A DNA stretch of 35,583 bases, taken from the NCBI GenBank assembly GCA_947451925.1, contig CANGAW010000032.1, forward strand, positions 1 to 35,583, in the 5' to 3' direction. Below the pieces are notes generated by a model. The model made no database searches and was not told the origin of the DNA. It saw nothing but the letters and a program-made list of their open reading frames with translations. Positions 16,833-25,994 of the stretch are shown one piece after another. The DNA is from Burkholderiales bacterium. GTDB taxonomy: Bacteria > Pseudomonadota > Gammaproteobacteria > Burkholderiales > Burkholderiaceae_D. Position 1 is the stretch's first letter. The number at the start of each line of letters is the position of its first letter. A program made the translations under genes and the position numbers.

Positions 16833-18292
16833 GTGAAAATTTACTCGTCAATATTACGCCGCAAGAAACCCGGGTCGCGCTGATCTTGCAGGGCTCGGTG
16901 CAGGAACTGCATATTGAGCGCACCACCTCACGCGGACGCGCCGGCAACATCTATCTAGGTAAAGTAGTGCGCGTATTGCCGGGTATGCAGTCAGCCTTCA
17001 TTGATATCGGGCTGGAACGCGCAGCGTTTTTGCACGTGGCCGACATCTGGGAAGCACGCTCGCATAACGGCACCACATCGGCCATACAGCCGATAGAAAA
17101 ACTGCTCTTTGATGGCCAGGCGATCATGGTCCAGGTTGTGAAAGACCCGATAGGCACCAAAGGCGCCAGACTCTCAACACAGATTTCCATTGCCGGACGC
17201 ATGCTGGTGTATTTGCCGCAGGACAGCCACATCGGTATTTCACAACGAATCGGCAACGAAGTCGAACGTGAACTATTGCGTGAAAAAGTGCAGAAGCTGA
17301 TGTCGCCTGAAGAAAAAGGCGGCTTCATTATTCGCACTATGGCCGAAGAAGCCAGTGAAGCTGACCTGGCGATGGATGTGAGTTATTTGCGCAAGACCTG
17401 GGCGCACATTGCGCTGCAAGCCAAAAGTCTGCCGCCTCCCGCGCTTCTGTATCAGGACCTGAGTCTGGCACAAAGGGTCTTGCGCGATTTCGTACATGAT
17501 GACACTGCCTCGATACAAATTGATTCACGTGAAAATTTTGTCAAACTGACCGAGTTTGCCGATGCCTATACCCCTTCGGTGTTGCCAAAAATGGTGCACT
17601 ACACGGGCGAGCGACCGCTGTTTGATCTGTATGGCGTGGAAGAAGAAATCGAACGCGCACTTGGCCGACGCGTTGACCTGAAATCGGGCGGCTATCTGAT
17701 TATTGATCAGACCGAAGCGATGACGACCATTGACGTCAATACCGGCAGCTACGTCAACGGCCGCAATTTTGACGACACGATTTTCAAGACCAATCTGGAA
17801 GCAGCCCACGCCATCGTGCGGCAACTGCGTCTTCGCAATCTGGGCGGCATCATCATTCTGGATTTCATTGACATGGAAAACCTCGAGCACCGACAATCGG
17901 TGCTCAGCGAATTGCACAAGGCCTTGGCACGCGACCGCACCAAGCTGACTGTGTCAGGATTTTCGGCACTCGGCTTGGTTGAAGTCACCAGAAAACGTAC
18001 CCGGGAATCACTGGCGCATATTTTGTGTGAAACCTGCCCCGCCTGTAGCGGCAAAGGCCAGGTCAAAACACCGCGCACGGTCAGTTATGAAATTTTGCGC
18101 GAACTGCTGCGCGAAGCGAAACAATTCAATCCGCGTGAATTTCGCATACTGGCTTCACAGCTGGTGATTGATCTGTTTCTGGAAGAAGAGTCACAACACC
18201 TTGCCATGCTGGGCGACTTCATCGGCAAACCTATTTCTCTGCAAGTCGAGAGTACCTACCATCAGGAACAGTACGACATTATCCTGATGTAA
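16829..18292 (+). CDS. rng: Ribonuclease G
   Basis: 487 residues, close to the E. coli enzyme length. It is an endoribonuclease acting in 16S rRNA 5' maturation and RNA decay. An S1-like domain occupies about 35-120. The catalytic metal ligands D302 (TIDVNTG) and D345 (LDFIDM) are present, as is a Cys motif C400-C403-C406 followed by SGKG, corresponding to the zinc-link of the RNase E/G family. The long C-terminal scaffold of RNase E is absent, which favours RNase G. It is coupled to maf and followed after 19 bases by glycosyltransferase genes. Confidence 0.96.
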   Translation: MSENLLVNITPQETRVALILQGSVQELHIERTTSRGRAGNIYLGKVVRVLPGMQSAFIDIGLERAAFLHVADIWEARSHNGTTSAIQPIEKLLFDGQAIMVQVVKDPIGTKGARLSTQISIAGRMLVYLPQDSHIGISQRIGNEVERELLREKVQKLMSPEEKGGFIIRTMAEEASEADLAMDVSYLRKTWAHIALQAKSLPPPALLYQDLSLAQRVLRDFVHDDTASIQIDSRENFVKLTEFADAYTPSVLPKMVHYTGERPLFDLYGVEEEIERALGRRVDLKSGGYLIIDQTEAMTTIDVNTGSYVNGRNFDDTIFKTNLEAAHAIVRQLRLRNLGGIIILDFIDMENLEHRQSVLSELHKALARDRTKLTVSGFSALGLVEVTRKRTRESLAHILCETCPACSGKGQVKTPRTVSYEILRELLREAKQFNPREFRILASQLVIDLFLEEESQHLAMLGDFIGKPISLQVESTYHQEQYDIILM

Positions 18293-18311
18293 CCGCGTTT
18301 TAGAAGCAAGC

Positions 18312-19412
18312 ATGCGTCCTGAAGTTATCGTTACCAATCTCAAAAAGCGGTTTACCGGCGTTTCCGGTACCGTCAATGCCTTGCTGCCTGTGCAAGCTCG
18401 GCAACGTCACATCGGCTATCTGGGCTCGGACATGCCCGGTGCTCGCATCGCGGCAGAAAAGCATGGCGAGCGCTTTACACGGCTTTCGCTGTGGCAGGCC
18501 ATCCGACTGTCTTGTTCACGACTGCCTGATGGCCGCAAACGTATCTGGCATGTGCGACGCGATCCGGAAATGATGCTGGCGCTATTACTGCGCGATGTGT
18601 TCCGACTACCCATCAAAATCGTTTTCACTTCTGCGGCCAAGCACCAGCACTCCGCGTTTCCAAGCTGGCTGATCGCCAAAATGGATGGCGTAGTTTCAAC
18701 CACGCCGGAAGCCGCCAGCTATGTACCCAACACCACGCGCGTCGTCCCGCACGGTATTAGCTTAGAGCGGTTCTCGCCCCCCGAAAATAAACTGAGTGTC
18801 TGGCAGCGCACGGGTCTTCCCGGCAAATATGGCATCGGCGTGTTTGGCAGAGTCAGACCCGACAAGGGCAGCGATATTTATGTCGAAGCGATGCTGCAAC
18901 TGTTACCGGATTTTCCAGACTTCACCGCCGTGATTGCCGGCCTGTGCCAGCCGCAGCATCTGGCTTTCAAAGAGGCGCTGGAACAGAAAATTGCTCAACG
19001 CGGACTCACAGAAAGAATAATTTTTTTGGGCGAAATCGCACCCGACGCAGTCGGCAGCTGGTATCAGAACGTTTTAATCACCGTTGCTTGTCCGCGTTAT
19101 GAACCCTTTGGACTCACACCATTAGAAGGTATGGCCTGCGGCTGTGCGGTGGTGGCGAGTGATACGGGCGCATTCAAAACGATTGTGGATGAGGGTGTCA
19201 CTGGGTATGTGGTACAGACTGAGGATGTGGCGGCGCTGGCTGCTGCATTACGCAAAGTCATGCTCTCGCCGCAAGCAGCAAATGAGATGGGTATGCGAGG
19301 ACGTCAGCGCGTGGAAAACTTGTTTTCTGTTGAGCGGGAAGAAGAAGGGATCACGGCGGTATATAACGCAGTGTGGTCCCAACAAATTACAGACAAGTCC
19401 TGGAATAATTGA
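18312..19412 (+). CDS. GT4 glycosyltransferase, probable LPS core enzyme
   Basis: 366 residues with a GT-B fold pattern. The C-terminal nucleotide-sugar domain has GVFGRVRPDKGSDIY and the E-x7-E motif E264...E272 (EPFGLTPLE), then GMACGCAVVASDTGAF. It lacks a signal peptide and is probably a peripheral inner-membrane enzyme. The N-terminal region with IWHVRRDPEMM and TSAAKHQHSAF recalls LpcC-type core mannosyltransferases, but donor and acceptor cannot be fixed from sequence. Its stop overlaps the next start by one base (TGATG), pointing to coupling with the WaaE-like gene. Confidence 0.88.
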   Translation: MRPEVIVTNLKKRFTGVSGTVNALLPVQARQRHIGYLGSDMPGARIAAEKHGERFTRLSLWQAIRLSCSRLPDGRKRIWHVRRDPEMMLALLLRDVFRLPIKIVFTSAAKHQHSAFPSWLIAKMDGVVSTTPEAASYVPNTTRVVPHGISLERFSPPENKLSVWQRTGLPGKYGIGVFGRVRPDKGSDIYVEAMLQLLPDFPDFTAVIAGLCQPQHLAFKEALEQKIAQRGLTERIIFLGEIAPDAVGSWYQNVLITVACPRYEPFGLTPLEGMACGCAVVASDTGAFKTIVDEGVTGYVVQTEDVAALAAALRKVMLSPQAANEMGMRGRQRVENLFSVEREEEGITAVYNAVWSQQITDKSWNN

Positions 19413-20197
19413 TGCAATCAACACCAAAACTCACTATCGGCATTCTGACCCTGAATGAAGAAAAGCGTATTGCAAGCTGCATTGCCAGCGCACAGTTTGC
19501 TGACCAGATTGTTGTTGTAGACAGTGGCAGTCAGGACAAAACCTGTGAAATCGCCTCCGCACTCGGCGCCGAAGTTTTTCACTATCCCGACTGGCAAGGA
19601 TTTGGTGTGCAACGTAATCGCATCTTGCAACATGCAAAAGGCGACTATATTTTCTTCCTCGATGCAGATGAAGAAATGCCTGCCGGCATGCAGGAGGAAA
19701 TTGAAGCAGTTATAAAGTCGGGTAAAGACGAAATTTGGGAAGTACAGTGGAATCAGGTCGCATTTGGCCGGCCGCTCTCCTTAATGAAAAGCACTGGTGG
19801 CATTCAGCGCATGTTCAAAAGACAGTCGATTCGGGAGTTTTCCGGCGTTGTGCATGAAAAAGCCGAGCTGAATGGCCCACAACGACCGGTAAAGCGTTTC
19901 CGCACAAGACTGTTGCACTTTTCCCGTGAATCAGTTTATGGAAGCTTGAATAAGCTGTCGCAATACGTTCAGCTAGGTGCCGCCAAGCGCGCTCAGGCCG
20001 GTAAGATTGGTGGCGTACTTCGGGGGATGGCATCCGGGTTCGCCATTTTTTTGCGGTTATATATATTCAGACGCGGATTTTTGTGTGGCGCAGAAGGTTT
20101 TTTGTTTTGTTTTTTTATTGCGCTTGAATGTTTTTTTCGATATGTCGCATTAAAGTATGATGCTAATGAATTTAGCAAACTAGCCAAAAGAAGGTAA
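19412..20197 (+). CDS. GT2 glycosyltransferase, WaaE/KdtX-like LPS core enzyme
   Basis: 261 residues from the ATG at 19412. The family 2 fold is shown by ILTLNEEKRIASC, VVVDSGSQDKT, the metal-binding DAD (D84-D86 in FFLDADEE) and the QRMFKRQ / VHEKAEL segments typical of the WaaE group, which adds glucose or a related sugar to the inner LPS core. The C-terminus has hydrophobic segments (GFAIFLRLYIF, FLFCFFIALECFF) that should hold it to the inner membrane. Base composition becomes AT-rich toward the 3' end, the left edge of the AT-rich block. Confidence 0.87.
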   Translation: MQSTPKLTIGILTLNEEKRIASCIASAQFADQIVVVDSGSQDKTCEIASALGAEVFHYPDWQGFGVQRNRILQHAKGDYIFFLDADEEMPAGMQEEIEAVIKSGKDEIWEVQWNQVAFGRPLSLMKSTGGIQRMFKRQSIREFSGVVHEKAELNGPQRPVKRFRTRLLHFSRESVYGSLNKLSQYVQLGAAKRAQAGKIGGVLRGMASGFAIFLRLYIFRRGFLCGAEGFLFCFFIALECFFRYVALKYDANEFSKLAKRR

Positions 20198-20252
20198 ATA
20201 TAAATAATTTCAAATCTTCCGAAAATTATTTAATGTTTAAAAAATTTAAACA

Positions 20253-21476
20253 ATGTTAAATATAATTAAAAATAATACATTTCTTTACAATATTAATTTA
20301 TTTAGTTTTTGTGCACTTTATTTATTATTCCCGACAATAACAAATTTATCCAATATACCTTTAATATTAATAATAATACTAGGAATATTTACTATTGGAT
20401 TCAAGAATATTTTCGAAGAAATAAAAACTAATCCGGTAGCATTAGCATTTTTTATGCTGTACGTAATTATTATTATAGGATGTATTTTCACACCAAGCAA
20501 ATGGGAGTGGATATCACTTCAACTTAGCAAATATGCAAAATTCTTGTATGCAATTTTTATAATTAGCATACTAAGAAAAAATAATTACTTGCAAAAAATT
20601 GCGTTCAATTCTTTTATTTTAGCCATGCTCTGTATTTTGGTATCTACATGGCTAAATGTCTGGTTCACATTACCTTGGTCAACTACGCAAAATCCAGGAT
20701 GGGGGAAATCTCATCATGTTTTTGGAGACTACATAACACAAAATGTAATGATGGCATTTTTCGTTATAGTTTCCATACAAAAATCGGTAAGCGCAGAATA
20801 TTTAAAAAATAAAATTTTCTGGTCTTTCGTTGCAATTTTAGCTGGAGTGAGCATAACGCATTTATCAGAGGGAAGATCTGGATTATTATTATTAATTATT
20901 GGTTTAATATCTTACGCAATCGTAATCACTAGAGGAAAAAAACTTCTGAGCGCATTAACTATAATTATTATTATATTAATTATTGCAATTAGTTCATCAA
21001 GCGTAATTAGAAATCGATTAACAACGGCATATGAAGAAGCACAGAGAAACGACATCGATCACATTTCCTCAATTGGCCATCGATTATACAATTACAAATT
21101 AACACCAATCCTTATTTTAGAAAAACCAATTTTTGGACATGGTACTGGAGCATATCACACTGAAATATGCAAATTAATTGAAAATAAAGATTTATGTCCG
21201 ATTTTTAGTTGGCATCCACATAATCAATTTTTATTTTTTGGCGTCGATCATGGAATAATTGGAATTATTTTTTATATATTTCTAATAGCAAGCCTTTATT
21301 ACACAGCAAAAAAATCGATTGACAGCAATGTCAGATTTTTATTATTTTCATTAACTGCAATTTTAGTTGTTGATAGCTTAATCAACTCTCCCTTATACAG
21401 CTCAAGGGAGAGTCATTTTTTTATTTACATGATAGCTTTGCTTGTCAGTATGGCCCGTCCAATTCAAAAAAAATAA
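20253..21476 (+). CDS. waaL: O-antigen ligase (WaaL/RfaL family)
   Basis: 407 residues with about ten to twelve hydrophobic helices. WaaL transfers undecaprenyl-linked glycan to lipid A-core on the periplasmic side of the inner membrane. The Wzy_C/WaaL pattern is visible: EGRSG (206-210), GHGTGAYHTE (about 295-304), and the HPHNQFL motif (321-327), which includes the likely essential His. An O-antigen polymerase or other glycan ligase is the main alternative. The gene is very AT-rich with abundant AAT/ATA codons, unlike its flanks, and has no clear Shine-Dalgarno site. The next gene starts one base after its stop. Confidence 0.85.
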   Translation: MLNIIKNNTFLYNINLFSFCALYLLFPTITNLSNIPLILIIILGIFTIGFKNIFEEIKTNPVALAFFMLYVIIIIGCIFTPSKWEWISLQLSKYAKFLYAIFIISILRKNNYLQKIAFNSFILAMLCILVSTWLNVWFTLPWSTTQNPGWGKSHHVFGDYITQNVMMAFFVIVSIQKSVSAEYLKNKIFWSFVAILAGVSITHLSEGRSGLLLLIIGLISYAIVITRGKKLLSALTIIIIILIIAISSSSVIRNRLTTAYEEAQRNDIDHISSIGHRLYNYKLTPILILEKPIFGHGTGAYHTEICKLIENKDLCPIFSWHPHNQFLFFGVDHGIIGIIFYIFLIASLYYTAKKSIDSNVRFLLFSLTAILVVDSLINSPLYSSRESHFFIYMIALLVSMARPIQKK

Positions 21477-21477
21477 A

Positions 21478-22557
21478 ATGAAAAAAATAATTGCTTTTCA
21501 TTCTAATCAACTTTCAATTACCGGAACAGAAATTGCACTTTACGATTACGCGAAAAATAATATTGATGTCCTGAACAATAATAGTATTATATTTTTTCAA
21601 AAAAACAATAAGAATAATAATTCCAAAGCGATTGCCAAGTTTGAAAATGAATTCGAAGTAATTGCGTATGAAAAAAAATCAGAAATCGATAAACTGTTAC
21701 AAGAAAGAAATGCAGATCTTCTGTATGCAATCAAGTCAGGAAAAAACGACGGCTTAGTATCAAAAGTCATACCGACAATGGTTCATGCTGTATTTCCCAC
21801 CAATCCCTCTGAAATGCATGGAAGTTCTTATGCATATATCTCTGAATGGCTAAGCTATCATTATTCCAATAATAAAATTCCATGTGTACCACACATCGTG
21901 GAAATGCCTGAAATAACAGAAGACCTTCGTTTAGAGTTACATATTCCAGAAAAGGCAAACGTACTAGGTTGTTATGGAGGAGAAAATAGCTTCGACATAC
22001 CAGAAGCAATTGAGGCAGTACGTAAAGTATTAGATCAAACAATAGACACATATTTTATATATATGCACATTGAGCCATTTATTGAACATGAACGGGCAAT
22101 TTTTTTAACAGGCACGACTGATATTTTATATAAAACTAAATTCATCAATACTTGTGATGCAATGCTTCATGCCAGATTGCAAGGCGAATCATTTGGATTG
22201 GCTTGTGGTGAATTTTCAGTAAGAAATAAACCTATTATCACCTACGCTTACAACAAGCATACCCACCATCACGATGTTCTTGGCTCAAAAGGATTTTATT
22301 ACACCGATATGGAATCACTGGTAAAAATTATTTTATCTCTGGACCCGACTCAGCTAAAAAAATTCGATTGGAATCAATACTCATCAAGATATAATAAAAA
22401 TAAAGTAATGTCATTATTTGATGAGCATTTAATCTATCCAGCGCTTAAAAATAAATATTTTTCTCGTCCGGAAATTAAAATAAATTGGCACGATAAAATT
22501 TCTTATTATCGCTTCAAAGCAAAAAAAATTATGGAACCATTTACTATTTCCCGATAA
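21478..22557 (+). CDS. GT4-like glycosyltransferase
   Basis: 359 residues from the ATG at 21478, one base after the waaL stop. The N-terminal FHSNQLSITGTEIALYDYA and the C-terminal HARLQGESFGLACGEF with E-x7-E (E237, E245) then NKPIITY fit a GT-B glycosyltransferase that looks for its donor in the C-terminal domain. Similar short AT-rich enzymes occur in LPS and capsule clusters. The sugar is unknown. A Lys/Asn-rich stretch around residues 35-50 probably reflects AT bias. No signal peptide or membrane helix is seen. Confidence 0.75.
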   Translation: MKKIIAFHSNQLSITGTEIALYDYAKNNIDVLNNNSIIFFQKNNKNNNSKAIAKFENEFEVIAYEKKSEIDKLLQERNADLLYAIKSGKNDGLVSKVIPTMVHAVFPTNPSEMHGSSYAYISEWLSYHYSNNKIPCVPHIVEMPEITEDLRLELHIPEKANVLGCYGGENSFDIPEAIEAVRKVLDQTIDTYFIYMHIEPFIEHERAIFLTGTTDILYKTKFINTCDAMLHARLQGESFGLACGEFSVRNKPIITYAYNKHTHHHDVLGSKGFYYTDMESLVKIILSLDPTQLKKFDWNQYSSRYNKNKVMSLFDEHLIYPALKNKYFSRPEIKINWHDKISYYRFKAKKIMEPFTISR

Positions 22558-22594
22558 ATAATTTTTTAATATTCTACTGCGCTTTGAATAAATT

Positions 22595-23473
22595 ATGAAA
22601 AATATCAATTTTGATGAACTAACAGTAGTAACGGTGACTTATAACAGTGCGCATTGCATTCCTTTGTTGGCGAAAACATTAAAATTAATGCCGAAAATAA
22701 TCTTTGTTGATAATGGCAGTAAAGATGATTTCGCATTACAGATAAAAAAGTTATTACCTCAATCCTTACTAATAGAAAACAAAAAAAATATTGGCTTTGG
22801 AGCAGCAAATAATTGTGCACTTAATATTGTCACAACACCCTACGCCTTGTTACTCAATCCTGACTGTATTCCTACATCGGAGTTTTTAGCAGGGATTCTG
22901 GATGCACCCAAGAAATTTCCTCAAGCAGCAATCATTGCACCCCACCTTATACGGAAAAGTGGAAAACCAGAGATTAGCTACCGTTGGCCTGCAACGCACT
23001 GGAAGTCTTTTGGCCCCCAAGCTGAAGGTCCTTGCTGTGTTGGGTTCGTTTGCGGCGCAGCGATGCTGTTGAACATGAAGCTGATGAAGGAAATCGGATT
23101 TTTTGACGAAACGTTTTTTCTGTACTATGAAGATGAAGATCTGTGTCAGCGCGTATTCGAACAAAATAAGCAAATCATTTTGGTGCCAGAAATAGAGATC
23201 ACGCATTTATCTAGAGCATCGGTAAAGGGGCCTAATCCCTTGAATTCCGAATTCATACGCGGCTTTCATCATGCACAGTCAAAACTGGTATTTGAACATA
23301 AACATTTTGGCGCAAGCCACGCGGCACGATTGCGCTGGCAGACACTCGGACTTGCATTGCTGACTATCTTACCCCGACTAATATTCCCACAACCACGTTA
23401 TCTGGCACGCTTAATTGGTCGCATTATTGGTCTCTGCCGGCCATATCCACGCGGTCCGCAATCAGTTCTTTAA
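22595..23473 (+). CDS. GT2 glycosyltransferase, rhamnosyltransferase-like
   Basis: 292 residues. Features of the WbbL/rhamnosyltransferase branch of GT2: VVTVTYNSAHCIP, FVDNGSKDD, NIGFGAANNCAL, NPD (88-90) in the DXD position, VGFVCGAAMLL and FFLYYEDEDLCQR, whose acidic residue is the likely catalytic base. It probably adds a deoxyhexose or similar sugar to LPS. The first 110 or so codons are AT-rich like waaL, while the last third matches the chromosome, so a recombination boundary may lie within the gene. It converges on the RIO kinase gene and overlaps it by four bases. Confidence 0.85.
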   Translation: MKNINFDELTVVTVTYNSAHCIPLLAKTLKLMPKIIFVDNGSKDDFALQIKKLLPQSLLIENKKNIGFGAANNCALNIVTTPYALLLNPDCIPTSEFLAGILDAPKKFPQAAIIAPHLIRKSGKPEISYRWPATHWKSFGPQAEGPCCVGFVCGAAMLLNMKLMKEIGFFDETFFLYYEDEDLCQRVFEQNKQIILVPEIEITHLSRASVKGPNPLNSEFIRGFHHAQSKLVFEHKHFGASHAARLRWQTLGLALLTILPRLIFPQPRYLARLIGRIIGLCRPYPRGPQSVL

Positions 23474-24318
23474 AGAATCTGCTGCAACCGCATCTGCCGC
23501 TCTTGCTCCTCCTGCTCCGCCAACGCAATCTCACGCATCACCGCGCCAACATCAGCAGGACGCGTTTCCGCTTCAATGAGTCCGGTAAGAACCGATCCAG
23601 GTCGCAGTAAACCGGCCACATACAAGCGCCAAATTTCTTTTCCATACTGAGTGCCAATCAACTGTGGTGCTGACTGACTAAAGAAGTTGGTCAGATTATT
23701 CACATCGCGCTCTAGCATCACTGCTGCTTCGGTATTGCCGGCAGCGTCAATCGCCTGCGGCAAATCGATGATGACCGGGCCCGCCTCATCAACCAGAATA
23801 TTGAATTCAGACAGGTCGCCATGAATGACACCTGCACACAGCATCAACACGACCTGCCTCAAGAGCTGTGCGTGATAGTCGAGTGCCAGTTCTTCGCTCA
23901 ATGTAATGTCGTTCAAACGGGGTGCGGCATTGCCATCGGCATCTGTAATCAGATCCATCAGCAGCACGCCTTCGAAACAGCTATACGGTTGCGGAACGCG
24001 CACACCGGCGGCTGCGAGCCGGTACAAAGCATCGACCTCGGCGTTCTGCCAGACTTCTTCCTGCATCTTGCGACCGTAACGCGTGCCCTTTTCCATTGCC
24101 CGCGCCTGCCGGCTGTTTTTAACTTTGCGGCCTTCCTGATAGGACGCTGCCTGGCGAAAACTGCGCTGACTGGCTTCTTTATAAACCTTGGCGCAGCGTA
24201 TTTCGTCACCACATCGCACCACATAGACGGTCGCTTCCTTGCCGCTCATCAGCTGGCGCAGCACAGAATCGATCAATCCCTCTTCGACTAAGGGCAGGAT
24301 TCTTTTAGGGATTTTCAT
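23470..24318 (-). CDS. RIO1-like serine protein kinase
   Basis: 282 residues. The atypical kinase features of the RIO family are visible: a P-loop-like SGKEATVY (25-32), ATP-binding K44 in CAKVYK, the catalytic loop HGDLSEFNIL (166-175, D168) and metal-binding D185 in IDLPQA. Bacterial RIO proteins are known, but their substrates are largely unknown. A long charged C-terminal helix rich in EQEEQERQ ends the protein. It stands alone on the minus strand, convergent with the GT2 gene. Confidence 0.9.
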   Translation of the reverse strand: MKIPKRILPLVEEGLIDSVLRQLMSGKEATVYVVRCGDEIRCAKVYKEASQRSFRQAASYQEGRKVKNSRQARAMEKGTRYGRKMQEEVWQNAEVDALYRLAAAGVRVPQPYSCFEGVLLMDLITDADGNAAPRLNDITLSEELALDYHAQLLRQVVLMLCAGVIHGDLSEFNILVDEAGPVIIDLPQAIDAAGNTEAAVMLERDVNNLTNFFSQSAPQLIGTQYGKEIWRLYVAGLLRPGSVLTGLIEAETRPADVGAVMREIALAEQEEQERQMRLQQIL

Positions 24319-24381
24319 GGGAAGGCGATAGTATCATTCGCATCAGGCAGGCTGCGACAGCAGGCAGCATCACAAAACGCA

Positions 24382-24645
24382 ATGAGGAATAAATTGACTT
24401 ACGAAGAATATCTGGATGAAGTGACCACGCTGCTGGCCGAAAAATATGATCTCAGCGACGAAGACGCGATCAAGATCGTCATGCGTGCCCAAGCCGCTGA
24501 TTTTTTCAGCCTGCATGACGATGACCCGGCAATGCGTACGCAAGAAAGAGCCGAACGCGATGCCATCACCGTCTTTGCGCAAAAAAACAAATCGCGCTCG
24601 CACGTACCACCAAAGCGAAGCGGCGCGCCAAGAAAACCGAAGTGA
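24382..24645 (+). CDS. Conserved small hypothetical protein
   Basis: Up to 87 residues. The N-terminal two thirds is acidic and helical (YEEYLDEVTTLLAEKYDLSDEDAIKIVMRAQAADFF), and the C-terminal tail is basic (KNKSRSHVPPKRSGAPRKPK). Two starts are possible: the ATG at 24382 without a clear ribosome site, or a TTG at 24394 preceded by GAGG at six bases, giving 83 residues. I know no function. It is transcribed divergently from the RIO kinase gene and convergently with the tiny Lys-rich gene. Confidence 0.7.
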   Translation: MRNKLTYEEYLDEVTTLLAEKYDLSDEDAIKIVMRAQAADFFSLHDDDPAMRTQERAERDAITVFAQKNKSRSHVPPKRSGAPRKPK

Positions 24646-24682
24646 GTCGCCAGAACGGAGCGATTCAGGCGAGAGATGCAGT

Positions 24683-24793
24683 TTACTGACGCTTCATCGC
24701 TTCTTTTTTGACTTTTTTGGCTTCCTTTTTTTCCTTCGGTGATTTTGCGGGTTCTTTTTTCACCGCTTTTTTGCTGTCCTGACTTTTGCTCAT
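24683..24793 (-). CDS. 36-residue Lys-rich protein
   Basis: A tiny gene with AAGGTG six bases before its ATG. The product has 15 Lys in 36 residues (start MSKSQDSKKAVKKEP, end KKVKKEAMKRQ), with interspersed Glu and Ala, and no hydrophobic segment. I recall similar short Lys-rich proteins in Burkholderiales genomes but know no function; nucleic acid or ribosome binding is possible from charge alone. It lies convergent with the gene at 24382-24645 and could be missed by length filters. Confidence 0.65.
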   Translation of the reverse strand: MSKSQDSKKAVKKEPAKSPKEKKEAKKVKKEAMKRQ

Positions 24794-24840
24794 GATGGGC
24801 ACCTTGTTTGAGAAATGAATGTGGTTTCGTTAGTCCCGTA

Positions 24841-24892
24841 GAACATGTTCATAATAGCCTTGCTAATTGCCGTAGGCGATGAAATTTTCATC
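24841..24892. repeat. Two small palindromes in an intergenic spacer
   Basis: GAACATGTTC (24841-24850) and GATGAAATTTTCATC (24878-24892) lie in the gap between the Lys-rich gene and the FAD oxidoreductase. Neither is followed by a T-tract. They may be operator half-sites or chance. Confidence 0.3.
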
Positions 24893-25000
24893 ATGCGCGC
24901 AGACTGTGCACAACACAGCACGCAATCGGCGCTGGTCAAATGCGCTGCGCCAGCAAATTGGACGCAAGCTGGACAGTTGCTGACAGCTCTTTTCGATCAA

Positions 25001-25984
25001 CTAAGCTGCAGACACAATCTGCGCGGCCAGATCTCTGCCGCTGCACCATGCACCTTCGACTTTGCCACCAGCCAGCCAGTCACCGCAAAGACCCAAGCCA
25101 GCGTTTGGCACCCACGCGCAGGATTGATCGAGCGGTGATGCCGTGTCAGCGTAACGCCATCGGTGGGCAGTCCAGTGTTGCGGTGCAGGTGCGCCCAGAT
25201 CAGCAAAGGCCTTGAGCAAAACAGTGGCTACCTCTTCGGCCCTTTGTTCAAGGTGTGCCTGACTCCAATCGGCTGTCGCATGCAAGAGCCAGGTTTCAAT
25301 GCCGCTGCGGCCCGGTTTGCTGCTGTCGCGCGCAACCCATCGCAACGGGCCTTCATTAATAAACGCTGCATCAAAAGGCAAGCTCAGTGGTGCGGGAAAT
25401 TGCAGCATCAGCGCCCAGCTCGCACGCATAGTCGTGGCGGCTGCCAAAGCAGCCAGGTCAGGGGCATGCCCGGCCAGCAGAGGTGCCGCCTGGGGCGCCG
25501 GCAAGGCCAGCGCCAACACATCAAAGCGCGGTGCTAGCCAGCCATGCTCGGCGGACTGCAGCTGCCAGCCTTCGGCATCATGGCGAAAAGCCGTAATCGT
25601 AGTCTGCTGCGTCATGTTTAAAGATTGCGCAAGAAAATGCGCCGGTGCAGTCATGCGAGGCACGCCAACAAAACGTTCGACCGAGGACTGCGTCTCCCGT
25701 TGCCCGCCATCGCCAAATACCTGCAGGCGCGGCGTCCAGCAATCTGCCACCCCCGCTTCCTGCCAGCGCGCAACTTCGGCGCGAAAAACCGGATCACGGG
25801 CAGTGAAATATTGTGCGCCATGATCACACTGCCAGTCTTGTCCGCGGCGGGTACTCATGCGGCCGGCAGGGCCACGGCTTTTTTCAAAAACAGTGACGGC
25901 AAGGCCTGCCTGCTGCAAAGCACTGGCACAGGAAAGTCCTGCGAGGCCGGCACCGATCACGGCGCATTGCTTTATCGTTTTCAT
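25001..25984 (-). CDS. FAD-dependent NAD(P)-binding oxidoreductase, renalase-like
   Basis: 327 residues. The N-terminal dinucleotide-binding motif GAGLAGLSCA (11-20), then FEKSRGPAGRMSTRR and DHGAQYFTARDP, match the amine oxidase/renalase-like group (COG3380). The C-terminal GLGLCGDWLAGGKVEGAWCSG segment is the second FAD-contact motif. The substrate is unknown. It starts 10 bases after the TIGR02450-type gene and is the last gene of a likely operon with the SbmA-like transporter. Confidence 0.88.
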   Translation of the reverse strand: MKTIKQCAVIGAGLAGLSCASALQQAGLAVTVFEKSRGPAGRMSTRRGQDWQCDHGAQYFTARDPVFRAEVARWQEAGVADCWTPRLQVFGDGGQRETQSSVERFVGVPRMTAPAHFLAQSLNMTQQTTITAFRHDAEGWQLQSAEHGWLAPRFDVLALALPAPQAAPLLAGHAPDLAALAAATTMRASWALMLQFPAPLSLPFDAAFINEGPLRWVARDSSKPGRSGIETWLLHATADWSQAHLEQRAEEVATVLLKAFADLGAPAPQHWTAHRWRYADTASPLDQSCAWVPNAGLGLCGDWLAGGKVEGAWCSGRDLAAQIVSAA

Positions 25985-25994
25985 CGTGTCTTCT

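Noticed and set aside
24841..24850. GAACATGTTC as a LexA-type SOS box
   Set aside because: It does not match the CTG-N10-CAG spacing of proteobacterial LexA sites and has no SOS gene beside it.
24845..25138. Plus-strand open frame of 97 codons
   Set aside because: Most of it is antisense to the end of the FAD oxidoreductase, and no ribosome site precedes it.
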